DNA of 64,000 bases from Leifsonia sp. Root1293 (GTDB lineage: Bacteria; Actinomycetota; Actinomycetes; Actinomycetales; Microbacteriaceae). Shown piece by piece: positions 17,404-26,275 of the stretch (position 1 is the first letter of the stretch; every line of letters begins with the position of its first letter). The position numbers and the translations under genes were made by a program. The notes beneath the pieces were generated by a model. That model made no database searches, was not told the DNA's origin, and saw only the letters and a list, made by a program, of their open reading frames with translations. The DNA is taken from positions 711,109-775,108 of the forward strand of contig NZ_LMEH01000002.1 in assembly GCF_001425325.1 (NCBI RefSeq). Reading direction: 5' to 3'.

Positions 17404-18920
17404 GCGCCCAGGAACCCGTGCTGGTCGCTACCGGCCTCGAGAAGAGCTTCTTCGGCGTGACTGTGCTGCGCGGCGTCGGACTCACCCTGCTCCCGGGTCA
17501 GGTACACGGTCTCGTTGGCGAGAACGGCGCCGGCAAGTCCACGTTCATGAAGATCCTCGCCGGCGTCTACCAGCGCGACGCCGGAACCGTGACCCTCGGC
17601 GGGGAGGCTGTGGAGTTCGGGCACCCCGTGCAGGCCATGAAGGCCGGCCTCGCGACGGTGTTCCAGGAGTTCAACCTCCTGCCAGACCGAACCGTGGCGC
17701 AGAACGTGTTCCTCGGCCGCGAACCGCGTCGGGCGGGCTTCGTCGACCAGCGCGGCATGATCGCCGCGACCAGGTCGCTGCTCGCCGAGCTCGGCATCGA
17801 CTTCATCGATCCGACCTCGCGGGTCGGAACCCTCACCGTGGCGGAGCAGCAGATCGTCGAGATCGCCAAGGCGCTCTCGTACGACGCGCGGGTCATCTCG
17901 ATGGACGAGCCGACAGCTGCGCTCTCCGACAACGAGGTGGCGCTGCTCTACGCCATCATCCGCCGTCTGCAGGCACGCGGTGTCGCCATTCTCTACGTCT
18001 CGCACAGGCTCAAGGAGATCTTCGACCTCTGCGACACCATCACGGTGCTGAAGGACGGCGCGCTCGTGAGCACCGGGCCGGCGTCGGAGCTCGACACGAA
18101 CGAACTGGTGCGTCGCATGGTCGGCCGCTCCATCGAGACCTACTTCCCGACGGCGCTGGAGGACACTGTCGTCGGCGACGTGCGTCTGGCTGTGACGGAT
18201 GCCGGAAACGGCTTCGTCGACGGCATCGACCTCGCACTGCGAGCCGGCGAGATCGTGGGAGTGTCGGGCCTGCAGGGGAGCGGGCGCACGGAGCTGGTCG
18301 AGGGCATCTTCGGAGTGACGCCGTTCACCAGGGGATCGATGGCCCTGGACGGCGAGCCGGTGCGCATCACCCGGGCGCGCACGGCCGTACGCCGGGGCAT
18401 CGCGCTGATCACGGAGGACCGCAAGGCGCAGGGCCTCGCCGTGAACCAGTCGGTGCTCGACAACGCGCTGCTCGTCATCCGCGGAGTGTTCGCACGCCGC
18501 ACGGCCGAGGTGCGACGCTCGATCCCCGGGGTGATGACCACCCTGGAGGTGAGCTCGCACGGCCTCGACCAGGAGGTGCAGTTCCTCTCCGGCGGCAACC
18601 AGCAGAAGGTCGTGCTGGCCAAGTGGCTCGCCACGAAGCCGCGCGTCGTGCTGCTCGACGAACCCACCCGCGGCATCGACGTCGGCGCCAAGATCGCCGT
18701 CTACGCACTCATGCGCAGCCTGGCCCGGGATGGCGTCGCCATCCTCATGATCTCGTCAGAACTCCCGGAGGTCATCGGCATGTCCGACCGCATCCTCGTC
18801 ATGCATGACGGCCGCATCGCCGCCGAGCTGCCTGCGGGCTCCACCGAGGAGGCCGTGCTCTCGGCCGCCACGGGCCACGCCCCGACGACAGCCGACACCG
18901 AGAGGGGAGGTGTCGCATGA
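17400..18920 (+). CDS. Sugar ABC transporter ATP-binding protein (RbsA/MglA type, two ABC domains)
   Basis: 506 residues with two fused ABC domains. Domain 1 has Walker [10 protein letters not shown] (about residue 42), signature-like LTVAEQQIVEIAK and Walker B VISMDEPTAAL. Domain 2 has the altered P-loop GLQGSGRTE typical of RbsA-type second domains, a canonical [15 protein letters not shown] and [12 protein letters not shown]. It energises uptake of a monosaccharide or polyol by the two permeases that follow. It overlaps both neighbours by ATGA (17400-17403, 18917-18920). Confidence 0.93.
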   Translation: MSAQEPVLVATGLEKSFFGVTVLRGVGLTLLPGQVHGLVGENGAGKSTFMKILAGVYQRDAGTVTLGGEAVEFGHPVQAMKAGLATVFQEFNLLPDRTVAQNVFLGREPRRAGFVDQRGMIAATRSLLAELGIDFIDPTSRVGTLTVAEQQIVEIAKALSYDARVISMDEPTAALSDNEVALLYAIIRRLQARGVAILYVSHRLKEIFDLCDTITVLKDGALVSTGPASELDTNELVRRMVGRSIETYFPTALEDTVVGDVRLAVTDAGNGFVDGIDLALRAGEIVGVSGLQGSGRTELVEGIFGVTPFTRGSMALDGEPVRITRARTAVRRGIALITEDRKAQGLAVNQSVLDNALLVIRGVFARRTAEVRRSIPGVMTTLEVSSHGLDQEVQFLSGGNQQKVVLAKWLATKPRVVLLDEPTRGIDVGAKIAVYALMRSLARDGVAILMISSELPEVIGMSDRILVMHDGRIAAELPAGSTEEAVLSAATGHAPTTADTERGGVA

Positions 18921-19993
18921 GCACGGCATCCGCTCGTCCGCTGCGTCGTCGTCGCCGCATCGACTCGACGGCCCTCGTGTACGTGGCGCTGCTGGGCGTC
19001 ATCATCGTGAGCGCCATCCTCGTCGCGACCGTGGGCCGCAGCTTCTTCAGCGCGGGCAACATCCGCGACATCCTCACCGGCATGAGCGTCCTCGGCTTCG
19101 TGGCCATCGGGCAGACCCTGGTGATCCTCTGCGGATCCCTCGACCTCTCCGTTCCCTACGTCGTCAGCCTGTCGAGCCTCATCGCCGCGGACATGATGAA
19201 GGGCAGCGCGGCCAACATCGTCCCGGCCGTGCTGACGGCGATCGCCGTCGCGGCCGTGCTCGGGCTCGTGAACGGGCTCATCGTGACGAAGCTGCACGTG
19301 AACGGCTTCATCGCGACCCTGGGCATGGGCCTCATCATCAAGGGCTACCTCGACACCAACTACAAGGGCACCAGCGGCGACGTGCCGTGGGAGTTCCAGC
19401 TCATCGGGGCGACGGGACTCGGGCCCATCCCGGTGTCGACCATCCTCATGATCATCGTGGCGCTCCTGGCGGCGCTTTTCCTCAGTCGCACCCGCACGGG
19501 CAACCACATCTTCGCCGTCGGCGGCAACGAGCAGGTCGCGAGGCTCTCCGGCATCCGCACGGCCCAGCCGATCATCATCGCGCACGTGCTGTGCTCGGTC
19601 ACGGCGGCCTTCGCCGGCCTGCTGCTCGCCAGCCGGCTCGGCGTCGGAAGCCCGACCGTCGGCGTCCAGGGCGGCTACGACCTGCTCTCGATCGCTGCCG
19701 TCGTGCTCGGCGGCACCATCCTCGCCGGCGGGCGGGGCTCCGTCTGGGGCACCATCGGCGGCGTCGCCATCTTCGCGGTGCTCGACAACCTCATGAGCGT
19801 GCTGCAGGTCAACCCGTTCATGAAGGACGTGGTGCGCGGCGTGGTCATCGTCGCCGCCGTCGCCGTCTACACCGCACGTCAGGTCGAGCGTCGTCGGGCG
19901 CGATTCGGAGCGGACGGGGCGGATGCCGACCCAGATGCCGATCCGTCGCCGGCCGACAGAGTCTCGGAATCCGTGAAGGGAGGGTCGGTATGA
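18917..19993 (+). CDS. Sugar ABC transporter permease (RbsC type), first of two
   Basis: 358 residues, with about eight to ten membrane helices after a basic cytosolic start (PLRRRRRIDST). The family features IGQTLVILCGSLDLSVPYVV and the late loop GGTILAGGRGSVWG are present. The C-terminus ends in a charged Asp/Ala-rich tail. It is followed by a second, different permease in the same operon, so the channel is probably a heterodimer. The start overlaps the ATPase stop and its own stop overlaps the next start (19990-19993). Confidence 0.92.
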   Translation: MSTASARPLRRRRRIDSTALVYVALLGVIIVSAILVATVGRSFFSAGNIRDILTGMSVLGFVAIGQTLVILCGSLDLSVPYVVSLSSLIAADMMKGSAANIVPAVLTAIAVAAVLGLVNGLIVTKLHVNGFIATLGMGLIIKGYLDTNYKGTSGDVPWEFQLIGATGLGPIPVSTILMIIVALLAALFLSRTRTGNHIFAVGGNEQVARLSGIRTAQPIIIAHVLCSVTAAFAGLLLASRLGVGSPTVGVQGGYDLLSIAAVVLGGTILAGGRGSVWGTIGGVAIFAVLDNLMSVLQVNPFMKDVVRGVVIVAAVAVYTARQVERRRARFGADGADADPDADPSPADRVSESVKGGSV

Positions 19994-21096
19994 AGGTCGT
20001 CAGCGCACTTGTGAGCCCGCGCGGGGCGGTGTTCCTGCTCCTCGCCGTTCTGCTCGTCGCCATCACCGTTCTCAACCCGAACTTCGCCGAACCCGGGCAG
20101 CTGATGCGCTTCATCCAGCGCGTCGCTCCCGTCGCCATCGTCGCGATCGGGCAGTACTTCGTGATCGTGGGCGGAGAGTTCGACCTGTCGATGGGGTCCG
20201 TCGTGACAGCGCAGGTCGTCATCGCAGGCAACCTCGTCGGACAGGACGAGGCCCGCACCATCCCGGTGCTGTTCCTCATGCTCGCCTTCGGTGTGCTGGT
20301 GGGACTGGTGAACGGCCTGATCGTGTCGTTCCTCCGCGTGCCCTCGTTCATCGCCACCCTCGGCATGATGCTGGCCCTCCTCGGCGGAGTGCTGTACTGG
20401 ACCGGCGGTGCCGCCACGGGAAACCCGGCCGACAGCTTCAGGCAGATCGGTCGCGGCGGCATCCAGGACGTGCCGGTGCTCGACCTCATCCCGTGGTCGG
20501 TGCTCATCCTCATCGTCGTGCTCGCGGCCGCCATCTGGTTCAGCAAGCGTCCCTTCGGGCGCACCATCATCGCCCTGGGCGACAACCCGACGGCTGCCGG
20601 CTTCGCCGGTGTACGCACCTGGTGGGTGAAGACCAGCACGTTCATCCTGTCGTCGCTGTCGGCCACTCTCGCCGGCATCCTGCTGGTCGGATACGCCGGT
20701 GTGCATCCCTCCGTCGGCCGAGGCTACGAGTTCACCGCCATCACGGCGGTCGTCCTCGGTGGCGTCGTCCTCGGCGGCGGACGCGGCTGGGTGGTCGCCG
20801 CCGCAGCCGGCGCCTTCGCCCTCGAGGCCCTGTTCACCCTGCTCAACTTCGCCGGTGTCCCCTCGACGATGCGTGACGCCATCCAGGGCGTCATCATCAT
20901 CGCCGCCGTCGCATACTCCGCCGTCTCGTTCCGCGCTCGCCGTCGCGGACGAACCGATGTCGCCGGCCCTCCGGTCGACGCGGATGACGGACCCGTCGAC
21001 GGCGCCACTGAGACTTCACCCTCACGGGAGAAGGAGTCGCCCCCACAGTCGGGCGCGACTCGACCTGCAATCCACTCCCTCGAGGCAGAGGGCTGA
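19990..21096 (+). CDS. Sugar ABC transporter permease (RbsC type), second of two
   Basis: 368 residues from the ATG overlapping the previous stop. It is a multi-helix membrane protein with the family motifs IGQYFVIVGGEFDLSMGSVV and VVLGGVVLGGGRGWVV. The C-terminal 50 residues are hydrophilic (Asp/Ser/Glu-rich) and probably cytosolic. The reading frame is open far upstream in a shadow frame, but the protein clearly begins at MKVVSALVSP. It should pair with the first permease to form the membrane channel. A strong ribosome site for the binding protein lies just after its stop. Confidence 0.9.
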   Translation: MKVVSALVSPRGAVFLLLAVLLVAITVLNPNFAEPGQLMRFIQRVAPVAIVAIGQYFVIVGGEFDLSMGSVVTAQVVIAGNLVGQDEARTIPVLFLMLAFGVLVGLVNGLIVSFLRVPSFIATLGMMLALLGGVLYWTGGAATGNPADSFRQIGRGGIQDVPVLDLIPWSVLILIVVLAAAIWFSKRPFGRTIIALGDNPTAAGFAGVRTWWVKTSTFILSSLSATLAGILLVGYAGVHPSVGRGYEFTAITAVVLGGVVLGGGRGWVVAAAAGAFALEALFTLLNFAGVPSTMRDAIQGVIIIAAVAYSAVSFRARRRGRTDVAGPPVDADDGPVDGATETSPSREKESPPQSGATRPAIHSLEAEG

Positions 21097-21121
21097 TCCA
21101 ACACAACCAAGGAGGTTTGTG

Positions 21122-22327
21122 ATGCGACGAATGCATGTGGCATCCGCCATGGTCGGAGCGCTTGCGCTGCTGACACTGGCCGGCTGCACGACCGATCCCA
21201 GCGTGACCGCTCCGTCGGACGACGCCGCGGCCACGGAGGAGGCCGAGGTCGAGTGGTTCGACCAGGCACTGTTCGACAAGCAGGACGAGGAGCGGGGGGT
21301 CGTACCCGAGGGGCCGGACGGACAGCCCTACCTGCAGTACATCAACGCGGAGATGGTCGACACGTCGGAGTACGCGAGCGAGGGGGCGAAGAAGGGGTGC
21401 TTCGCGAACGCCTCGATCTCGAACCCGTGGCGCCAGACCGGCTGGATCACCATGAACGAGCAGCTCAAGGTGCTTCAGGAGTCCGGAGCGATCAGCGAAC
21501 TGGAGACGCGCGATGCGCGGGACAGCGATGACACGCAGATCGCCGACATCGACTACTTCATCAACGAGGGCAACTGCGACTTCTTCGTCATCTCGCCGAA
21601 CAGCACGGCGGCCATGACTCCGGCGGTCGAGCGGGCGTGCGACACGGGCAAGCCCGTCATCGTGTTCGACCGCGGTGTGCAGACCGACTGCCCCGTCACC
21701 TTCATCCATCCGATCGGCGGCTTCGCCTGGGGCATCGACTCGGCCAACTTCCTCATCGACAACCTCGAAGAGGGCGATAAGGTCGTGGCGCTCCGCATCC
21801 TCCCGGGTGTCGACGTGCTCGAGCAGCGCTGGGCCGCGGCTGAGAAGCTCTTCGGTGAGGCGAACATCGACGCCGTCGACTACTTCACCGGTGCAGACCC
21901 CGTCGAGATCAAGAAGATCATCTCCGACGAGCTCGCCAAGGGCGACGTCAAGGGTGTGTGGATGGATGCCGGCGACGGCGCCGTCGCGGCGATCGAGGCG
22001 TTCGAGGACGCCGGAGTCGACTACCCGGTCATGACCGGAGAGGACGAGCTGAGCTTCCTGCGCAAGTGGAAGGACACCGGCCTCACCGGACTCGGAACCG
22101 TGTACTCGAACTTCCAGTGGCGCACGCCGCTGCTCGCCGCGCAGAAGATCTTCGCCGGCGAGGAGGTTCCGAAGGAGTGGGTGCTCCCGCAGAGCCCCGT
22201 GACGAGCGACGACCTCGACCAGTACCTCGCCGCGAACGAGGGCATGCCCGACGGTCACTACGCCAAGTTCGGCGGAGAGGACCTGCCCGGATACCCGACG
22301 GTCTGGCAGGAGCGCCAGATCCCGTAG
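21122..22327 (+). CDS. Sugar ABC transporter substrate-binding lipoprotein
   Basis: 401 residues. The signal peptide ends in a lipobox (LLTLAGC). The body is a periplasmic-binding-protein type I fold (FANASISNPWRQTGWITMNE, NCDFFVISPNSTAAMTPAVE, GKPVIVFDRGVQTDCPVTF). It differs from the ChvE-like binding protein further right by an N-terminal acidic extension and extra cysteines. A perfect ribosome site AAGGAGG (21109-21115) lies 6 bp before the ATG, which fits the high expression expected of a binding protein. Ligand unknown; the operon suggests a sugar or polyol that is then oxidised and epimerised. Confidence 0.9.
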   Translation: MRRMHVASAMVGALALLTLAGCTTDPSVTAPSDDAAATEEAEVEWFDQALFDKQDEERGVVPEGPDGQPYLQYINAEMVDTSEYASEGAKKGCFANASISNPWRQTGWITMNEQLKVLQESGAISELETRDARDSDDTQIADIDYFINEGNCDFFVISPNSTAAMTPAVERACDTGKPVIVFDRGVQTDCPVTFIHPIGGFAWGIDSANFLIDNLEEGDKVVALRILPGVDVLEQRWAAAEKLFGEANIDAVDYFTGADPVEIKKIISDELAKGDVKGVWMDAGDGAVAAIEAFEDAGVDYPVMTGEDELSFLRKWKDTGLTGLGTVYSNFQWRTPLLAAQKIFAGEEVPKEWVLPQSPVTSDDLDQYLAANEGMPDGHYAKFGGEDLPGYPTVWQERQIP

Positions 22328-22340
22328 CCGGTACGCTGCC

Positions 22341-22372
22341 GACTGGCGGGGCTCTCTCGAGCCTCGCCAGTC
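22341..22372 (+). terminator. Intercistronic hairpin after the binding-protein gene
   Basis: GACTGGCG (22341-22348) pairs with CGCCAGTC (22365-22372), and GGCTC with GAGCC inside, leaving a TCTC loop; the stem is about 14 bp with one wobble. There is no T tract, so it is more likely to stabilise or partly attenuate the message between the binding protein and the downstream epimerase than to be a full terminator. Confidence 0.55.
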
Positions 22373-22406
22373 GCCATGCTCCGCCGCTCGGCGAGAGGAG
22401 ACACGG

Positions 22407-23276
22407 ATGCGCCGCACCATCGGCGTCAACACCTGGGTGTGGACGAGCCCGCTCGATGACGACTCCCTCGCCGCGCTCGCCGCGAAGGCGGCGGGCATGG
22501 GCTTCGGGGCCATCGAACTTCCGGTCGAATCGGTCGGGGACTGGTCACCGAAACGCGCCCGCGACGTGCTCGCCGAGCATCGGCTGCTGCCGGTGGTCGT
22601 GGGGGCCATGGGCGCCGGCCGCAATCTCGTGGCCGCTCCGGCCTCCGAGGTCGTGGCCACCCAGAACTACCTCGTGCACTGCATCGGGGTCGCCGAGACC
22701 GTCGGCGCCGGCGTCGTCGCCGGTCCCTTCTACTCGGCCACCGGACGCACGTGGCGCATGACCGACGCCGACAGGGCCGAGCACTACACCGAACTGCAGG
22801 CTGCGCTCACGCCGGTCGTGCACCGCGCGGAGCGGGGCGGCATCCGTCTCGCCGTCGAACCCCTGAACCGCTACGAGACCAGCCTCGTTAACACCGTCGA
22901 GCAGGCACTGGATGCCCTCGGCCCGCTGCTCGGCCACGGACTCGGCCTCGCGCTGGACAGCTATCACCTCAACATCGAGGAGAAGCGCATCGGAGACGCC
23001 ATCCGCGCGGCCGGCGAGCACATCGCCCACGTGCAGGTCTGCGGAAACGATCGCGGCGCCGTCGGCGACGACCACATCGACTGGCCGGCTTTCCTCGACG
23101 CCCTCGACGACGCCGGCTACACCGGGCCGCTCGGGCTCGAGAGCTTCACGGGCGAGAACGCCACCATCGCCGTCGCCGCTTCGGTCTGGCGACCGCTCGC
23201 ACTCACGCAGGACGCCCTCGCGGCGGACTCGCTGCACCACCTCACCGCTCTGCAGGACGACAGGGAGAGATCATGA
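22407..23276 (+). CDS. TIM-barrel sugar epimerase (D-psicose/D-tagatose 3-epimerase-like)
   Basis: 289 residues. The AP-endonuclease-2-like TIM barrel carries the metal-site residues typical of ketose 3-epimerases: the Glu in LAVEPLNRYETSLVN (about residue 153), Asp and His in ALDSYHLNIEE (about 187-190), an Arg/His region near VQVCGNDRGAVGDDHIDW and a late Glu in LGLESF. It would interconvert ketoses epimeric at C3 in the cytosol. A GAGAGGAG ribosome site precedes the ATG. The stop overlaps the next gene (ATGA at 23273-23276). Substrate uncertain; the active-site pattern is what favours this subfamily over a generic isomerase. Confidence 0.82.
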   Translation: MRRTIGVNTWVWTSPLDDDSLAALAAKAAGMGFGAIELPVESVGDWSPKRARDVLAEHRLLPVVVGAMGAGRNLVAAPASEVVATQNYLVHCIGVAETVGAGVVAGPFYSATGRTWRMTDADRAEHYTELQAALTPVVHRAERGGIRLAVEPLNRYETSLVNTVEQALDALGPLLGHGLGLALDSYHLNIEEKRIGDAIRAAGEHIAHVQVCGNDRGAVGDDHIDWPAFLDALDDAGYTGPLGLESFTGENATIAVAASVWRPLALTQDALAADSLHHLTALQDDRERS

Positions 23277-24307
23277 CCGACCCCGCGCAGCCCACAACGC
23301 CGTCGAGCCACCCGGTGACGCTGTTCACCGGGCAGTGGGCCGACCTCCCCTTCGAGGAGGTGGCCCGGCTGGCCGGCGAGTGGGGCTACGACGGCCTGGA
23401 GATCGCCTGCTCCGGCGACCATCTCGACCTGAAGCGCGCCGAGGAGGAGCCCGGATACCTCGACGAGCGCCGGGCCATCCTCGACCGGCACGGGCTTCAG
23501 GTGTTCGCCATCTCGAACCACCTCACCGGGCAGGCCGTGTGCGATGACCCGATCGACTTCCGGCACGAGGCCATCGTGCGGGACTACACCTGGGGCGATG
23601 GCGACGCCGAGGGAGTACGCCGGCGCGCGGCCGACGACATGAAGCGCTCGGCCCGTGTCGCACGCAAGCTCGGGGTCGACACCGTCGTCGGTTTCACGGG
23701 GTCGAGCATCTGGCCCTATGTCGCGATGTTCCCGCCGGTGCCGGCATCCGTCATCGAAGCCGGATTCGAGGACTTCGCCGCCCGCTGGAACCCGATCCTC
23801 GACGTCTTCGACGACGAGGGCGTGCGGTTCGCACACGAGGTGCACCCGAGCGAGATCGCCTACGACTACTGGAGCTCGGTGCGCACCCTCGAGGCCATCG
23901 ACCACCGGCCGGCGTTCGGGTTCAACTGGGATCCGTCGCACATGATGTGGCAGAACATCGACCCCGTCGGCTTCATCTGGGACTTCCAGGACCGCATCTA
24001 CCACGTCGACTGCAAGGACACGCGGATGCGGCCCAGCACCGGGCGCGCGGGTGTGCTCGGATCGCACCTGCCGTGGGGCGACCCGCGGCGCGGCTGGGAC
24101 TTCGTGTCGACGGGGCACGGCGACGTGCCGTGGGAGGACTCGTTCCGGGCGCTGGATGCCGTCGGCTACACCGGCCCCATCTCGATCGAGTGGGAGGACG
24201 CGGGCATGGACCGCCTGCACGGTGCACCGGAGGCGCTCGCCTACATCCGCTCGCTGCTGTGGGACCGCCCGGCGGCCTCCTTCGACGCCGCCTTCTCGAA
24301 CCAGTAG
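23273..24307 (+). CDS. Sugar phosphate isomerase/epimerase (TIM barrel)
   Basis: 344 residues, longer than the preceding epimerase. The AP-endonuclease-2 fold is visible in ARLAGEWGYDGLEIACSGDH, VRFAHEVHPSEIAYDYWS, GFNWDPSHMMWQ (metal ligands Asp and His), RIYHVDCKDT and GPISIEWEDAG (Glu ligand). Proteins of this kind act in inositol and rare-sugar pathways (for example inosose isomerases/dehydratases). It is the last gene of the operon and is followed immediately by palindromic repeats. Precise reaction unknown. Confidence 0.82.
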   Translation: MTDPAQPTTPSSHPVTLFTGQWADLPFEEVARLAGEWGYDGLEIACSGDHLDLKRAEEEPGYLDERRAILDRHGLQVFAISNHLTGQAVCDDPIDFRHEAIVRDYTWGDGDAEGVRRRAADDMKRSARVARKLGVDTVVGFTGSSIWPYVAMFPPVPASVIEAGFEDFAARWNPILDVFDDEGVRFAHEVHPSEIAYDYWSSVRTLEAIDHRPAFGFNWDPSHMMWQNIDPVGFIWDFQDRIYHVDCKDTRMRPSTGRAGVLGSHLPWGDPRRGWDFVSTGHGDVPWEDSFRALDAVGYTGPISIEWEDAGMDRLHGAPEALAYIRSLLWDRPAASFDAAFSNQ

Positions 24308-24310
24308 GCC

Positions 24311-24632
24311 CGCTCCCGCTGATCGCGTAGCGACCCGCTCCCGCCGATCGAGTAGCGACCCGCTCCCTCCCCGCTGATCGAGTAGCGACCGAGCGCAGCG
24401 AGGACGCGTATCGAGATCACCTCGTCGGGCGCACGCTCAGTCGACTGGGCGCTGTCGTGGGAAGTGATTTCGATACGTGTCCGACTTCGTCGGGCACTAC
24501 TCAATCAGCGGGCGGGGTCAACTTCGTCGCCCCTTCTCCGCTGATCGAGTAGCGACCCCCTCCTTCTCCGCTGATCGAGTAGCGACCGAGCGCAGCGAGG
24601 ACGCGTATCGAGATCACCTCGTCCGGCGCCAC
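24311..24632. repeat. Cluster of TACTCGATC-type palindromic repeats (family A, copy 2)
   Basis: The 358-bp gap between the isomerase and the pentapeptide protein holds at least five GATCGAGTAGCGACC units, two with the full body GAGCGCAGCGAGGACGCG followed by TATCGAGATCACCTCGTC, plus the opposite-strand form (GATTTCGATACGTGTCCGAC ... GGGCACTACTCAATC). The two TATCGAGATCACCTCGTC segments show duplication of a unit of about 190 bp. No gene is seen here. Confidence 0.9.
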
Positions 24633-24666
24633 CCGACCGGCGAACGGTGGAAGAGTTGAACCCACC

Positions 24667-25329
24667 ATGGCACCGACCCCGCGCACCCTCGCTCCTCGCA
24701 TCGACCGCATCCGTCTCCCCGAACTGCTCGACGGCGACGCCGACGGGCTCGAGCCGCACGACGCCTACGACGCGCAGCGTTTCGCCGGCGTCGACCTCGA
24801 CGCTCGCGACCTGCAGGGCTCGACGTTCAGCGAGTGCGCCTTCCTCGACGTCACGGCGCACGAGGCAGACCTGCGCACCGCGAGCTTCCTCGACACCACG
24901 ATCGAGCGCCTCAACGCCCCCATCCTGAGCGCGGCCCGTTCCCGCTTCCGCGACGTCGCCCTCGACTCCTCCCGCATCGGATCGGCGGAGTTCTACGACG
25001 CATCGTGGCAGTCCGTGCACATCTCCAACTGCAAGCTCGGTTTCGTGAACCTGCGCGGTGCGCACCTGCAAGACGTGCTGTTCACCGACTGCACCATCGA
25101 CGAGCTCGACCTCGGGGGAGTGAAGGCGAACAGGGTCGCCTTCGCGGGTACGCGCGTCGGCACCATCGACCTCACCCGCGCCGAGCTGGGCAACGTCGAC
25201 CTGCGCACCGTGGAGCTCCGCCGCATCGTCGGCCTCCCCGGACTCAAGGGCGCGACGCTCACTCCCGACCAGGTGGCCGAGCTGGCGTCGCTGTTCGCCG
25301 ACCAGCTCGGCATCACGGTCGAGGACTGA
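24667..25329 (+). CDS. Pentapeptide-repeat protein
   Basis: 220 residues. From about residue 39 the sequence follows a five-residue rhythm with Leu/Phe/Ile at the central position (FAGVD LDARD LQGST FSECA) for some 30 turns, predicting a right-handed quadrilateral beta-helix. A short helical tail (TPDQVAELASLFADQLGI) ends the protein; in Qnr/MfpA-type proteins a C-terminal helical module mediates dimerisation, but nothing here shows gyrase binding. There is no signal peptide, so it is cytosolic. It stands alone between a repeat cluster and a two-component system. Confidence 0.85.
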   Translation: MAPTPRTLAPRIDRIRLPELLDGDADGLEPHDAYDAQRFAGVDLDARDLQGSTFSECAFLDVTAHEADLRTASFLDTTIERLNAPILSAARSRFRDVALDSSRIGSAEFYDASWQSVHISNCKLGFVNLRGAHLQDVLFTDCTIDELDLGGVKANRVAFAGTRVGTIDLTRAELGNVDLRTVELRRIVGLPGLKGATLTPDQVAELASLFADQLGITVED

Positions 25330-25473
25330 CGTCCCGTACATCCTCCCGCCCCCGATCGAGCCGTCGAAATGACACGAATCGATCCTCGCGCGGCGCGGAA
25401 GGTCGAATCGCGTCACCTCGATGCCGCCCCGCCAGAGCGCGGCCCAAGCAACTCACAGCGGCGACACCGTCTT

Positions 25474-25494
25474 CTCATAGGCGGCTCATAGGCT
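25474..25494 (+). promoter_or_regulatory. Direct-repeat site overlapping the -10 of the response-regulator gene
   Basis: CTCATAGGC occurs at 25474-25482 and again at 25485-25493, 11 bp apart, one helical turn. OmpR-family regulators bind such tandem half-sites. The second copy runs into a -10-like TAGGCT (25489-25494), so the site would place the regulator on its own promoter. Autoregulation is inferred. Confidence 0.5.
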
Positions 25495-25516
25495 GACGCG
25501 GATACTGGGAAGCACC

Positions 25517-26275
25517 ATGACGACCGATTCGACCGACCAGGCCCCCTCCCGCCAGCTCGCCGGCGGCATCCGCCGTGCCGACGGCACCCCTGTTCGCGTG
25601 CTCGTCGTCGACGACGAGTCGACGCTGACCGACCTGCTCCAGATGGCCCTGCGCTACGAGGGCTGGGACGTGCGCACGGCCGCCGACGGCCGCAGCGCCG
25701 TGGCCGCCGCCCGCGAGTTCCGCCCCGACGCCGTCGTGCTCGACATCATGCTCCCCGACATCGACGGGCTGCAGGTGCTGGCCCGCATCCGCGAGGACCG
25801 CCCCGAGGCGCCCGTGCTGTTCCTCACGGCCAAGGACTCCCTCGACGATCGTCTCAAGGGGCTCACCGCAGGCGGCGACGACTACGTCACCAAGCCCTTC
25901 AGCCTCGAGGAGGTCGTGGCGAGGCTCCGCGGACTGGTGCGTCGGTCGACGCTCACGTCGGCATCGGCATCCGACCCCGTCATCGAGATCGGCGATCTCA
26001 CGCTCAACGAGGACAGCCACGAGGTCACCCGCGCCGGCGAGTCCATCGAGCTCACCGCCACCGAGTTCGAACTGCTGCGGTTCCTCATGCGCAATCCCCG
26101 CCGCGTGCTCAGCAAGTCGCAGATCCTCGATCGCGTCTGGAGCTACGACTTCGGAGGCCGCTCGAGCGTCGTCGAGATCTACATCTCCTATCTGCGCAAG
26201 AAGATCGACGCCGGCCGCGAGCCCATGATCCACACAGTGCGGGGCGCCGGCTACCTCATCAAGCAAGCCGTATGA
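25517..26275 (+). CDS. OmpR/PhoB-family response regulator
   Basis: 252 residues. The receiver domain carries the acidic pair VVDDES, phospho-acceptor Asp76 (AVVLDIMLPDID), Thr in FLTAKD and Lys126 (YVTKPF). A winged-helix output domain follows (LTATEFELLRFLMRNPRRVL, RSSVVEIYISYLRKKI, VRGAGYLI). It works with the histidine kinase immediately downstream, with which it overlaps (ATGA, 26272-26275). The signal is unknown; the pair resembles MprAB/TcrA-type actinobacterial systems in layout. Confidence 0.95.
   Translation: MTTDSTDQAPSRQLAGGIRRADGTPVRVLVVDDESTLTDLLQMALRYEGWDVRTAADGRSAVAAAREFRPDAVVLDIMLPDIDGLQVLARIREDRPEAPVLFLTAKDSLDDRLKGLTAGGDDYVTKPFSLEEVVARLRGLVRRSTLTSASASDPVIEIGDLTLNEDSHEVTRAGESIELTATEFELLRFLMRNPRRVLSKSQILDRVWSYDFGGRSSVVEIYISYLRKKIDAGREPMIHTVRGAGYLIKQAV

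Noticed and set aside
22341-22372. Strong operon-ending terminator inside the 16297-24307 operon
   Set aside because: It lacks a T tract, and the two following genes fit the same pathway, so it is better read as an intercistronic hairpin.
24667-25329. Qnr-like quinolone resistance protein
   Set aside because: It has pentapeptide repeats but none of the recognisable Qnr loops; the repeat fold alone does not show gyrase protection.
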